Origin: Bradyrhizobium sp.
Lineage (GTDB): Bacteria; Pseudomonadota; Alphaproteobacteria; Rhizobiales; Xanthobacteraceae
Direction of reading: 5' to 3'
Assembly (NCBI RefSeq): GCF_022844465.1
Contig: NZ_JALHLP010000023.1
Location: 1-64,000 of the forward strand
Length of the DNA stretch: 64,000 bases
Shown: piece after piece, positions 30,201 through 37,077 of the stretch
Layout: each line of letters begins with the position of its first letter
How positions within the stretch are numbered: the stretch's first letter is position 1
The notes under the pieces: generated by a model
The model's input: the letters and a program-made list of their open reading frames with translations, nothing else
Told to the model about the DNA's origin: nothing
Database searches by the model: none
Made by a program: the position numbers and the translations under genes

Positions 30201-33200
30201 GCCGTGCGTGCCTCCTTCCGGAACCGCAACAGCGCTGCTGTCGCCGATTTCGCGGAAGGCAAGCGTATTCGCACCGGCGACTGCGACAACCGAAAGATTG
30301 AAGGGCACCATCGAATCGACGGGCGGATTGATGGTCGCGACGACGACGCCGTTCCAGACCACTTCGAGCAGCGCGGTGCCAGTGACCGGCGTGCCGGCTT
30401 CGAACTGGATAACGTAGTCGCCGGCAGCCAGACCGCTGATCGTTTGCGCGATCGCGTTGTTGCCGGGGGAAGCCGCCATGTCGATCATGGGGTTTCCGTT
30501 CGACGTCGTCATGCCGAGATAGTTATTGCCGACGCGCTCGATCTGGCCACCCGTAACCGTCCAACCCTCAATGCCGTTGGTGTCGATGCCGCCGTGACCG
30601 TTTTCGCCCCATCCCCCCGGTATCGGGAAATCACCCTCGCCGTTGAAGGTGCCGCCGACAAAGTCGCCGTTGACCAGCAGATTTCCGCCGGAAGTTGTCA
30701 CCGGCATGTCATCGTCGACGTCGATCGAGAACGAGCCGGTCGCCGTGTCGCCGTCAAAGTCGGTGGCGGTGAAGCTGAAGTTGAGGACGATGTTGTCCTC
30801 GGTGCCGGTCACCGGGTGATCGAGGTTGTCGAGCAGCGTGAAGGTGTACTGACCGGTGCTCGTATTGAAGGCCAGCGAGAAGACGTTGTCTCCGCCGACA
30901 CCGCCTGCGCGACCGTACCAGATTCCGGAATCGAGGAACATCGAGACCAGGAGTCCGTCGGACGTCACAGCCGGAGTAAAGGTGACGCCCGAGATCGCGT
31001 TGTTCGTTGCAGGACCATCGGCGCCGAAGTTGATGCCGAAGCTGCCGCTGACGGCAACCACCGACGGATCGGCAAGGTTGTCACCCGCCGCGACGTCGCT
31101 GTTGCCGGGATGTCCTATACCAGTCAGATCGTCCTCGTCGACGGCCCTGTTCGTCGCACTGACAGCCTTCGGCATATCGTCATCGACATTGATCACGAAC
31201 GAGCCCGAGGTCGAATCCCCGTCTGAATCCGTCGCTGTGTAGCCGAACGTCAGCGACAGGTTGTTCTCGACCTGGCCGGGTGCGTGATCGAGCTGACCCA
31301 GCAAGACGAAGCGGAAAGCGCCGGTCCCGTCGTCCGAGAGCGAAACTTCGAAGACTCTGCTGGACGCAGCCGGTTCGGTCGGCGGCACAACGCCCGCGCC
31401 AGTGTGGGCGATGAGGAACGTACCATCGGTCGAGACCCAGTAAGAGACCTGGGCCCCATGCGACGTGAGGCCGACCGGAGCAATTGCCCCGGCAAAAGTG
31501 ACGCTGCGATCGCCCACTCCATCGGGAGTATCCTGGACGAAGCCGCCGAGCGTCCCGGTATGGCTATCCGCCGGACCCGAATCGACCGCATCAGTTCCCC
31601 AGATGATGCCGAGAGCACCGCTCGCAGTGGCTTCGTTGGCGGGTAGCGAGAGCGGGACGTCGTCCGTGATCTGGCCCTGGTCGTCGCCAGCCGCAAAGTC
31701 GTGGTTGCCGGCAGGCAGCCCGTCTTCGTCGACAACCGTGGCGCCAATCGATTGCAGGCTGACCTGATCGAGGTAGGCACCGAGTTCGTTCTGCTCGCCA
31801 TCGCCAAAGCCGCGGAACGCCAGCGTGTCGCTACCCGTCCCGGTGACGGTGAGCGCGATCTGCTGCCATCCTGGGGTAGCCCCGTCGAGCGTGTGCACGA
31901 CGGTTCCATTCCACAGCACCTGCATGCCGCTACTATCGCCCTCGCCGTCATTCCCGCGGGGCGAATAGTAGAAGGTCAGCTGGTAGGCTTGGCCGGAAAC
32001 GGTCGCGATCGTCTGCTGAATGGTGGCGTGGGTGTTGGCGATGGGCACGCCGTTGCCGTTGCCTGGATCGTCGGCCGTATCGCCGTCGAGCTCGACCTTG
32101 ATGGTGCCGTCGAACGGCGCCAGGCCGCCGATGTTGCCGCGCTGCAGTTCGAACGGCGTGCTGTCGCCGGCCTGCCACCCGGCAATCGAGCTGTAGAGGC
32201 CGAAATTGCCGTCAGCCAGCGGCACATTGGGTGTGATGTCTTCAAAGCTGCCGTTGAAGATCAGGTTCGGGCCCAGACCGGCGCTGACCGGCGGCACGAT
32301 GGTCGGGATGTCGTCCTGAATGGTGATTTGGAACCTGCCGGGAGCAAGGCCGGTGATCGAGTCGCCATCGCCGTCGGTGGCGACGATGATCGACGAGAAG
32401 TCGATGCTCGGCGTCGAGTTCGTGCCGGACGCATTGGTTCGCAGATCGAAATTTTCGGCGTTCGGCGCGTCATCGACGTGATCGAGTTGCCCATCGAGGT
32501 CGAAATTCCAGCTGCCGTTGGCATTTACCGTCAGCGTGAACACGACCTGTCCGACGCTGTTCTTCGCCGTCAGCGCCGTGCCATCCGACGAATAAACCAC
32601 AGGCTGACCGCCCGAATAGAGTGTCGGCAACAAGCCGAGTTGCGTCGTGGTGATGCTGAACCCACCATTGGCCGCAGGACCATCGGAGCCGAAGTCAACG
32701 AGCGGGCCCAGCGAGCCGGCCAAACCCAGGGCTTGGTCATCGGTGCTGCTATCGCCGGCCTGCTTGTTGCCGTCCTGCGTGTCGGGGTTGTTGTTGGTGC
32801 CCTCATTCGCAGCGGAAGGCAGAGTCATCCCGTCTTCTTCCACGGAACCGGTGACCGCGGTCTCGGAGGCCGTGGCAGCCAGCACCGGGCCATCATCCTG
32901 GAAGCTGATCTTGGAAGTCTCGTTGCCGGCGATCTCGATCGTCTCCGAGTCGGTCGCGGTGTCGTTGTCGCGGTCGGTGATCGTCGCCGTCAGCGTGATG
33001 CCGAGACTTCGGAATACGATCTCGCTCTCGCCCTCGTTGATGCTAAGCAGCGTGAGCGGGCTGTTCGAATCGAAATTGTTGCCGTCCTGGCCATGGTCGA
33101 TCGCCATGTACTGGTCGACCACGAGCTGGCCGTCCGACAGGCTCAGGGGGTTGGCAAGGGTGATGCGGATCGCGATCGGATATAGGTTAGTATTGCCATT

Positions 33201-34769
33201 GCCGACCCGGCCGACGATCTCGGTGGCGCTGACCTGGAACAGATAGATCGTGGCGTCGTCATAGACGTCGTTGGGATCGGTCACCTCCAGCGAGGTGGCG
33301 ACGCCGCCCGACGGGCCGGAGCCGCCCGTCAACGTAAAGCTGAACTGATAGGTGGTCGATTTCTCGCCGTCGGTTCCGGGATCCTTGACGACGCTGAACA
33401 GCGCCCCCAGTTCGCCCTGCCACGTCTTCAGTTCGCCGATCGGGTTGGTGCCGGTCGGGTCCGGCACCGTATTGCCAAGAACATCGTCGTCAGCACCGGC
33501 CGGAAAAACCCCCTGCGGATCATTACCGATGGATTCATCGAGCACCAGCGGACTGAGGAAGGCGTATCCATCTCCCTCATACTCATACTCATATTCATAT
33601 TCATACTCATACTCATACTCATATTCATACTGCCTTAGCGAAACCTGGATCGCTGGACCGTCGTCGTCGAACGCGACACCGACCGCACTGCCGGACACCG
33701 CTGTCACGACATTGCCAATGCCATCCGTAACCACCTGCTGCACGAAAACAACGTCCGCGAGTTCGGTCTGGTCGTTTGCATCGAGCGCATTGCCGTGCTG
33801 AACGGCCGCGTATTGCGCGACGCTCAGCTTGAGCGTGACCGGATCGAGATAAAGTTCGAACGCGATCGCGCCGTTCGCGTCTGGTGACGCGCCGATGCCC
33901 TCGCGGGCGACGACGATATCGCCTTCGGTGAACAGGAAGATCGTGTTGCCGGTCGCGGTTGCCTGCAGTCCGGAATCGACGCCGGCGAACGCACTGCCCG
34001 ACGACGTGGTGAGAAAATAGGCCACCGTTCCCGGGCCATTGCTGCCGAAATCGATCGTCGCGCTCGCGATTTGCGAGGCCGAACTCTCGGCCCATCCAAT
34101 CAATCCGGTCTGCTGGAAAACCGCGGGCAACAGCGGATTGCTCTGGTCGTTGGCGGTGAGTTGAACGCCGAGCGTCTCGTCATGAATCAGCAATTCGCCC
34201 GAGAGCGTGAAACTCGCGACAGTCGCGCTCGCGCTGAATGGCACCCCCGCGAACGTTTCCGGCGTGAGCGCAAAATTACCGAGCGCCTCCGGCCCCAGCA
34301 GGTCCAGCGGGTCGCCGGTGTTGAGCGGATCGACGGAGCTGCTCCGGAAGTTTCCGCCGCTGCCTTGCGCGTTGCCGTTGCCGCCGCCCTCGCCGGCCGC
34401 CGGCAGCACCGACTGGTCTGTGGTGATCGGGAACAGGCTGGCGAACTCGTTCACCGTCACGGTGCGTCCCGGCGCCACTTCAATCGTCAGGTTGTTCAGG
34501 GAATCGTGTCGCGAATCGAAGATGGGCTCGACCGTCACCGTCGATTTGTTCTCGAACAGGATGATCAGCTTCTCGCCGACGCGGACCAGCGTGATCTTTT
34601 CGTTGGCGATCCCCGAGAAGTCGAGCTTCACCTTCTGGTCGTATCCGAGATTGACGACCACGGCCTGGTCGCCCATCGGCTTGGTCAGCCTGAATACCCT
34701 CGTCGGTGCGGCGTTATTGGCGGAGGTCGACGAGCCCGCGAGCTGGGCAACCTGGAACTGCGCGTTCAT
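21270..34769 (-). CDS. Giant LapA-like RTX/VCBS adhesin with N-terminal retention module
   Basis: A 4,499-residue acidic repeat protein, with hardly any Cys or Lys. Residues 1-126 form a LapA-type retention module (VVVNLGYDQKVKLDF, then PAAG at 123-126). Next come T1SS-143/VCBS-type repeats, many starting VDEDG and ending in DGDTATGSFxxxVDDDMP-like strings; a (Tyr-Glu)9 tract (381-398); and two carbohydrate-binding-like modules (DNA 31745-32275 and 30150-30690). A duplicated about 180-residue unit lies at 2288-2467 and 2561-2740, and a von Willebrand A domain carries the MIDAS motif DRSGSMG (from residue 3035). RTX nonapeptides (GGAGNDTY, GGAGNDILLG) lie at about 3880-4070, with EF-hand-like loops near 4255-4430. 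The C-terminus is a type I secretion signal region. Expected role: surface attachment and biofilm. Confidence 0.93.
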   Translation of the reverse strand: MNAQFQVAQLAGSSTSANNAAPTRVFRLTKPMGDQAVVVNLGYDQKVKLDFSGIANEKITLVRVGEKLIILFENKSTVTVEPIFDSRHDSLNNLTIEVAPGRTVTVNEFASLFPITTDQSVLPAAGEGGGNGNAQGSGGNFRSSSVDPLNTGDPLDLLGPEALGNFALTPETFAGVPFSASATVASFTLSGELLIHDETLGVQLTANDQSNPLLPAVFQQTGLIGWAESSASQIASATIDFGSNGPGTVAYFLTTSSGSAFAGVDSGLQATATGNTIFLFTEGDIVVAREGIGASPDANGAIAFELYLDPVTLKLSVAQYAAVQHGNALDANDQTELADVVFVQQVVTDGIGNVVTAVSGSAVGVAFDDDGPAIQVSLRQYEYEYEYEYEYEYEYEYEGDGYAFLSPLVLDESIGNDPQGVFPAGADDDVLGNTVPDPTGTNPIGELKTWQGELGALFSVVKDPGTDGEKSTTYQFSFTLTGGSGPSGGVATSLEVTDPNDVYDDATIYLFQVSATEIVGRVGNGNTNLYPIAIRITLANPLSLSDGQLVVDQYMAIDHGQDGNNFDSNSPLTLLSINEGESEIVFRSLGITLTATITDRDNDTATDSETIEIAGNETSKISFQDDGPVLAATASETAVTGSVEEDGMTLPSAANEGTNNNPDTQDGNKQAGDSSTDDQALGLAGSLGPLVDFGSDGPAANGGFSITTTQLGLLPTLYSGGQPVVYSSDGTALTAKNSVGQVVFTLTVNANGSWNFDLDGQLDHVDDAPNAENFDLRTNASGTNSTPSIDFSSIIVATDGDGDSITGLAPGRFQITIQDDIPTIVPPVSAGLGPNLIFNGSFEDITPNVPLADGNFGLYSSIAGWQAGDSTPFELQRGNIGGLAPFDGTIKVELDGDTADDPGNGNGVPIANTHATIQQTIATVSGQAYQLTFYYSPRGNDGEGDSSGMQVLWNGTVVHTLDGATPGWQQIALTVTGTGSDTLAFRGFGDGEQNELGAYLDQVSLQSIGATVVDEDGLPAGNHDFAAGDDQGQITDDVPLSLPANEATASGALGIIWGTDAVDSGPADSHTGTLGGFVQDTPDGVGDRSVTFAGAIAPVGLTSHGAQVSYWVSTDGTFLIAHTGAGVVPPTEPAASSRVFEVSLSDDGTGAFRFVLLGQLDHAPGQVENNLSLTFGYTATDSDGDSTSGSFVINVDDDMPKAVSATNRAVDEDDLTGIGHPGNSDVAAGDNLADPSVVAVSGSFGINFGADGPATNNAISGVTFTPAVTSDGLLVSMFLDSGIWYGRAGGVGGDNVFSLAFNTSTGQYTFTLLDNLDHPVTGTEDNIVLNFSFTATDFDGDTATGSFSIDVDDDMPVTTSGGNLLVNGDFVGGTFNGEGDFPIPGGWGENGHGGIDTNGIEGWTVTGGQIERVGNNYLGMTTSNGNPMIDMAASPGNNAIAQTISGLAAGDYVIQFEAGTPVTGTALLEVVWNGVVVATINPPVDSMVPFNLSVVAVAGANTLAFREIGDSSAVAVPEGGTHGHHGTYLANIGLVQVATVDEDGLTLANSFGNSVGVGNSTQIGDAPTNSPTVTQSLGIQWGADNNDDATDLAGIQDAPSGTGDRSLTFTNALVTIGGVASLTSNGDAVSYQVVDNGTRLVGYVNAGAAGYTAGERLVFEITLSDDGSGSYTFTLRDQLDHAPGANENDILLSFNYTAGDSDGDTATGSFVVSVDDDMPIIAASDECAEVSVSYTGVIAGNVEERGINGTDDRDLLLTALGFIQGNGAPDNDVNTASDIGVGNQHIDGQDGPIPAELLRIDFVNAVQIGPTSHGGHYDVEAASFTIAQVKGNPGDTATVFVQVFDANDDLNFNNDSLLPITLADVTVANNGGDPFLLTPVHVGATLVGVVVSGLNDGAVVTVNTADDFDRLVVSNYDGVTVNTSPSGDPVTFTGADDNDVPLGGSPFAIGGISSIVCEPVTLTVTHDESVGFTPQSGSNPENDVSPASAPVALTGAIVTAAVSFAAGFPGFAVSSGSAAALFVAQPGADEPANIGYQLSTSTIGGLFTGQDSGLNTTVGNDDVHLFSDPNDPSIVWGVDSTDFATGQKVFALHLDGDGKLWIAQFQPIAHDVDGSSAAAYDDIVSITSGLLYVTGTITDADGDQAIAVSPAGLNIRFQDDGPLAVNDFDSANGAALTATGNVITGVDIAAGFDANSTDGSADTEGTDGAKITEVAGVTTDTTPDGSQNFQVTGQYGTLVINENGDYTYSRFDGSPVVGNDVFTYTLTDGDGDFSTAQLTISISDSGPSVVSTTGLAVDEDGFVLTRNLDEVPAASNETDSTESLTDTTGVAKVTFGNDVPVDLLASIKLVDTAGLDTQLTTLAGNPVLFALEGATGDLVGKDGLTEVIRIHITGASVTDVATGEVSYTYSTTLSQPVKHAALDGVAGDNSENNAVLTGVTFEVTDKDTDTTQGSFSVTIVDDVPSAVADGPVTPAEDTAITFSVVGNDVFGADGVDLVTGIVKATDPTKGTVAYNNDGTFTYTPTAGQTGSDSFTYTIADKDGDSSSATVSITLAADSTPSVVSTTGLVVDEDGFVLTRNLDEVPAASNETDSTESLTDTTGVAKVTFGNDVPVDLPASIKLVDTAGLDTQLTTLAGNPVLFALEVGTGDLVGKDGLTEVIRIHITGASVTDVATGEVSYTYSTMLSQPVKHAALDGVAGDNSENNAVLTGVTFEVTDKDTDTTQGSFSVTIVDDVPSAVAGATLSVIETDGATSGINLLANDSQGADGATVTAVDFGLGGGFQAIEASGTTTLSNANGTYTFMADGTWTFDPLVNASNSNTAGNFTYRITDGDGDSSTATQAVEITNANTLPTAGSTQGSVDDEGLPNGIAGSTFGDDLVLEPITASGTLPHDYKADGKALSDPINFLPMNGTSGLVGTETVDYSWDAGSNTLTASSVGRGAIFTVVVDGGSDATGAGNYVFTLLKPVLHSPGNNENDATVNLTYQVRDATLPSADTATGTLSITIDDDIPVAAPIPRTVVEGSSDTNILLILDRSGSMGFDSGVTGFATRLDLLKAAANNLLDQYDAAGDVKVQIIRFNDSAQKQGSVWLSVTDAKTYINGLTANDGTDYDDATALAPDAFDDPGKLTSPGVRNVSYFISDGQPSPIEGQVSGAELDSWLNFVNANEIVSFAVGLGASAPDTYLDPLAYDGRGTGTDTEALIVTDLNQLQATLVGTVIPSITGSVIDGLIPTSFGADGGYVKSIEIGGKTYTYDPVTDAITTTGAGTTNKLTITFTGSAGESFVIDLDDGTYEYTPPTSIVADFSRPFTYTLTDNDGDTAASTLTINIDNVNGAPVLDATDSPVMAAVAEDVPAPSGAVGTLVSALVDLTGGGGFDNVTDADGPGLGIAITATNSTNGTWFYSTNNGGAWTAVGAVSNASALLLEADGSTRLYFQPAANFNGTVTDGITFRAWDESTGTAGTKVDTSTNGGTSAFSSNTDTAAVTVNAVNDAPVLGPIAATAGITEAANAAAQNISSMTGTFSVSDADVGNTLTASINGTPTLVWSGGALSSVLTTTQINALTAALVDGELAIGGTITANGGAQTISYNWDPEAAALDFLAAGQTLTVTYQIQVSDGTTTTATQPLSFVITGTNDAPLITGDRTAVVAEGGTYTITTTDLNFTDLDDVTAGVTFTASSLTNGVVEVNSVIQNTFTGTQLAAGQVKFIHNGSETNAASFQVNVEDGNEDASAAGNQPFNLTVTAVNDLPVFNSTGLTLVSNTGPGAVTFTEAALSSYFTDTDNATLGIAAVTVAASSLQSAAGTNIGAANVGTVGTITIDDDSSLGGSFTMTATDGTASSTPPTTVNFVNNTTDTTSLNAAANGDSIIVNAQTAASMMTGGAGKDYIIGNTGTDTIAGGANDDVLVGGAGNDTYIFGLTDGVDTINEIGAASSGDAIFIDSNSATLTSLSGLDNDNGNSDGDLIIGVNGQQIRIVDHYNNVSNAAETISFDGATFKGYNLGGGTYTISTDDSGTRSGTSGNDLIAAEADGDSLSGGAGNDILLGNDFADTLTGGTGSDLLVGGAGTDDFGFAAGDSQLSITGSGTNGVVSGYDVITDFAPGATAATSERIVFPNVAVAGNTTPVGTTTTNSTLLLNTGFAVASHSISSGIITFDDTSPGGAGASFGTAVGLTTLADVAAVVQYLQANDIGATGTAVAFEATIGGVNHTYIYIQGTDDGSSNNADALIDLVGVNATSISEPTADEIAVVGTSVADPIVLDLDHNGISFSSLENGVTFDINADGATDQVAWTANGGDGILALDVNGSGVIDSGNELFTPTFNGGRYADGVAALTSLDGNHDGVIDSQDQAFGDLVVWQDANHNGVSETGELTKLGDLGITSISLTTTSGGAPIDGQTIAGTGSFTYADGSTGIFVEVDLDASLGVPPITEAAAAEIVADFDLDSGNVDLSALSGGEGEQAPVPPQGLEAHALEADAGATVPAAITIMHEQAALAMQLAAS
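26551..27089 (-). repeat. Direct repeat copy 2 inside adhesin gene (about 539 bases)
   Basis: Partner of 27370-27908, encoding residues 2561-2740. The unit between the copies is a cadherin/VCBS-like module (TPAEDTAITFSVVGNDVFG). Homologous recombination between the copies would remove 273 residues in frame. Confidence 0.93.
27370..27908 (-). repeat. Direct repeat copy 1 inside adhesin gene (about 539 bases)
   Basis: This stretch is nearly identical to 26551-27089, offset by exactly 819 bases (273 codons), with about a dozen scattered differences. It encodes residues 2288-2467, starting with the VVSTTGLAVDEDGFVLTRNL block and running through TSVTIVDDVPSAVA-like sequence. It arose by in-frame duplication. 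Confidence 0.93.
33576..33629 (-). repeat. Nine-unit hexanucleotide tract encoding (Tyr-Glu)9
   Basis: On the plus strand nine six-base units of the type CTCATA or TTCATA run without interruption; on the coding strand each is TAT followed by GAG or GAA. The unit length is a multiple of three, so slippage changes the protein length by two residues per unit without breaking the frame. Confidence 0.95.
34392..34403 (-). other. Predicted LapG cleavage site (PAAG) in the adhesin retention module
   Basis: The codons for Pro-Ala-Ala-Gly at residues 123-126 follow a folded N-terminal module and precede a Gly/Asn-rich linker. In Pseudomonas LapA the protease cuts between two alanines in a TAAG or PAAG context at a similar distance (about residue 108) from the start. 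Position and context agree; cleavage is inferred. Confidence 0.75.
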
Positions 34770-35037
34770 ATCAATGCTCCGCCAAATGCTTGGTTTGATT
34801 CAATTCAAGATGGCTTGATTCGCGGTCGTTTGATTCAAGCTTGCAAAGATTATTCCGATCATTTGATACATTAGGCTATTGGTAACCGTATTGAGGGTCA
34901 ACAAAATCAAGTGGTTAACCCTCGAATTTTGCCCTACTGTGGTAAACTCGGGACGGTTGCGGACCGCTTTGAAAACCGCTCTGAAATGAGGGATTTGCAG
35001 CGGGTTTTGCCCGGGGCGCGCGGTCAGGGGACATCAG
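34770..35037. promoter_or_regulatory. Divergent upstream region of the adhesin gene with TTTGATTCAA repeats
   Basis: Within 100 bases upstream of the adhesin start, TTTGATTCAA occurs at 34794-34803 and TTTGATTCAAGC at 34829-34840. Relatives lie at 34814-34822 (CTTGATTCG) and 34862-34870 (TTTGATACA). The region is visibly AT-rich against its neighbours and also serves the rightward gene at 35038. The repeats look like sites for a regulator; which one is unknown. Confidence 0.5.
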
Positions 35038-35457
35038 ATGAAGCTATTTTCTGCCGCTGCCGCAATCATCCTGGCCGGCGTCGCAAGCCCGGCGCTGGCC
35101 CAGGAGCCATCCCGGACGGTCGAGCGAACTGTCAAGTCCGCTCCAAACCGGGACACCCAGATCGGCGTGTACGTCAACGTCCAGCCCGACTGCACATCGG
35201 GGCCGTTGCCAACGATTCGGCTGGTCAGCCCGCCCGCCTCGGGCAAGGTCGTGGTCAAGAGCGCGAAAGTGAAGGCGACCAACTACAAGGACTGCCTTGC
35301 GCTGGAAGTGCCGGCATACATTGCATTCTACAAGTCGACCGCAGACTTCCTCGGCAACGACGTCCTGACCATCGAGGTCAAATTCGCCGGCGGGCGCACG
35401 GAGATCCAGAAGATCACCGTGAACGTGGCCGGCGGCATCGGGCAGCAAAAGATATAG
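35038..35457 (+). CDS. Small secreted protein of unknown function
   Basis: 139 residues with a clear signal peptide (MKLFSAAAAIILAGVASPALA, cut after ALA at 21). The mature part is a beta-rich domain with two cysteines (QPDCTSGPLP and NYKDCLALE) that could form one disulfide, and with alternating hydrophobic strands (GKVVVKSAKVKATN, VLTIEVKFAGG). No family is recognised. It is divergent from the adhesin gene and shares its upstream region, so co-regulation with the adhesin is possible but not shown. Confidence 0.7.
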   Translation: MKLFSAAAAIILAGVASPALAQEPSRTVERTVKSAPNRDTQIGVYVNVQPDCTSGPLPTIRLVSPPASGKVVVKSAKVKATNYKDCLALEVPAYIAFYKSTADFLGNDVLTIEVKFAGGRTEIQKITVNVAGGIGQQKI

Positions 35458-35567
35458 CCGATGGTTCGAGCAGTTCCCCGACGGCGGTGGACCGAGGGAT
35501 CGCCTGTTTGACGCTAAGGCTAATTCTTGCTCTTCTTCGGTTTCATTTTTGTTTTTCGGAGGCCGCC

Positions 35568-35951
35568 ATGCATGCTGCATTTCACAAGTTCATCCTGAGC
35601 GCAGTTTCGTTTGGGTTTGCCGCCTGCGTCGGCGTGCTCCCGTCCCGCGCGGCCGACCTCGGTTTGATGACATCCGGACCCGCGGCAATCGGTAATTGCT
35701 CTGAAATCGTATTCACTTGCGAGAACGGCAGGCAATATCCGCTCTGCCCGATCGCCGTCAGCGTCGTCGGCGAGGTCGTCACCGCCTCGCTGCATACCGG
35801 CCGCGGCGGCGGCATGCACGTTCGTATGATTCCAATGGGCGTCGGCTATCGTTACGCCGGCCGCGGCGTTTGGCTGGATGGTTTCGGCGAGAACGCGCTG
35901 CTCAGCTTCGGAAAGCACAGCCAGATCGCCTGCACGATCCTGGGTTCCTGA
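35568..35951 (+). CDS. Small secreted protein of unknown function
   Basis: The ATG at 35568 with GGAGG upstream begins a signal peptide (HKFILSAVSFGFAACVGVLPSRAAD), giving 127 residues in all. The mature part contains four cysteines, two in a short CSEIVFTCENG loop, a CPIAV turn and a final CTILGS, consistent with two disulfides in the periplasm. A frame extending far upstream has no good start. Unknown function; it follows another small secreted protein by 110 bases. Confidence 0.7.
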   Translation: MHAAFHKFILSAVSFGFAACVGVLPSRAADLGLMTSGPAAIGNCSEIVFTCENGRQYPLCPIAVSVVGEVVTASLHTGRGGGMHVRMIPMGVGYRYAGRGVWLDGFGENALLSFGKHSQIACTILGS

Positions 35952-35998
35952 GCAGGACGAGGTACTTCCGAGAAACTTCTTGCGTCGTGCGGACTGGG

Positions 35999-36259
35999 CT
36001 ATCCCTTCGTCCGCAAGACCACCCGCGGCGAACGCGGGTACATGTACGCCTTCGGATTGAAGTACCGCGGACAGTGATCACTCCAGTGGTGCTGTTGCCA
36101 GTTCCACTTCAGGCACCCTGATTCGATCGCGGGATCTGGCCCCCAGTTCAGCCGGTACGGCGCATCCCCGAATGGATACGGACCGGATTGCGCACTGCTG
36201 CTCGACAAGAGCACCAGCGAAAAGGCGCCCGTGACCATTGCAAGCCTGGTTCGTTGCAT
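35999..36259 (-). CDS. Small secreted protein of unknown function
   Basis: The ATG at 36259, six bases after GGAGG, starts an 86-residue protein with a signal peptide ending near SSSAQS. The mature part is aromatic and Pro-rich (GPYPFGDAPYRLNW, WNWQQHHWSDHCPRYF) with two cysteines. An upstream in-frame ATG at 36319 lacks a ribosome-binding site. No known domain is recognised. It lies between convergent and parallel small genes. Confidence 0.6.
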   Translation of the reverse strand: MQRTRLAMVTGAFSLVLLSSSSAQSGPYPFGDAPYRLNWGPDPAIESGCLKWNWQQHHWSDHCPRYFNPKAYMYPRSPRVVLRTKG

Positions 36260-36319
36260 GAATGCCTCCTTCCCTTGCAGAAAATCCGATGCAAACACTG
36301 ACAAAGGCCTTGCCCCCAA

Positions 36320-36976
36320 TCAAGACCCCGCTGGCCGCGCTACCCCGCGTGTCTCCGCCGTGCTCTCCTCAAGATCGCTGCCGGGGTCTGATTGGGTCGT
36401 TTCAAGCAGCCGGGCCAGTTCCGCCGTGATGCTGCCCGCCAGGCCCGCAGCCGCAAACGCGTCATCACCGTCGCTCCCCTGCGGAGCCGGGCTGAATTCA
36501 GCGGCCACCGCCTCCACTCGCAACTCTGCCGGAGTGCTGAAGTCGAACAGGGTCGGACCATCGGGCACTGCGCCACGCCTCTCGCGCCACCCGGCTTCCT
36601 GCATCGCCCAACGGTCGACCGCCTGGACCAGGAGTGTCCCGAGCGGAAGTCCGCGGCGGCTGGCAAAGCTCTCAACCCTGGCCAGCGACAATGCGGGAAT
36701 CGCGATCTCAACCTGCCGGATCCCAATGTCATCGGATATCTCGATCGCGGCCATCACCGAGGAGTCCTGGCGCCGGATCGCGTCCATCGGCGTCGGAACC
36801 GGGATCGTCTCGCCGGTTTCCAGCAGTTGCTCGATCCGAAGCAGCAATGATTCCCGCAGCTTCTTGATGACGCCGTCGATCGTATGCGAAGACGCCAAGC
36901 ATTGCGGAAAGTCGGGGGTGGAGGCCGTGTATCCGCCTTCGCCGTCAGCTTGAACGATTGCAATAATAGTCGCCAT
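36320..36976 (-). CDS. HicB-like protein with ribbon-helix-helix segment, no HicA partner
   Basis: The ATG at 36976 starts a HicB-like fold: IIAIVQADGEGGYTASTPDF, PQCLASSHTIDG and a following helix, the partial RNase H-like pattern of HicB antitoxins. A middle segment (QVEIAIPALSLARVESFASR) resembles a ribbon-helix-helix DNA-binding region. A long acidic tail extends the protein to 218 residues. In toxin-antitoxin systems hicA lies adjacent, but no short basic HicA-like frame is visible within a kilobase on either side. An upstream ATG at 37039 is less likely as a start. It may be a solitary regulator. Confidence 0.65.
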   Translation of the reverse strand: MATIIAIVQADGEGGYTASTPDFPQCLASSHTIDGVIKKLRESLLLRIEQLLETGETIPVPTPMDAIRRQDSSVMAAIEISDDIGIRQVEIAIPALSLARVESFASRRGLPLGTLLVQAVDRWAMQEAGWRERRGAVPDGPTLFDFSTPAELRVEAVAAEFSPAPQGSDGDDAFAAAGLAGSITAELARLLETTQSDPGSDLEESTAETRGVARPAGS

Positions 36977-37077
36977 CCAAACCTCGGCTTCGCTGCGCAG
37001 CCCGGCGCCGGCATCTTGAACGGCCGGCGCGCCCTCCATGCGCTGAAGGGCAGTATCAATATCCTGGCACGCCTGAT

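Noticed and set aside
33576..33629. CRISPR-like short repeat array
   Set aside because: Units are six bases without spacers and lie in frame in a coding region.
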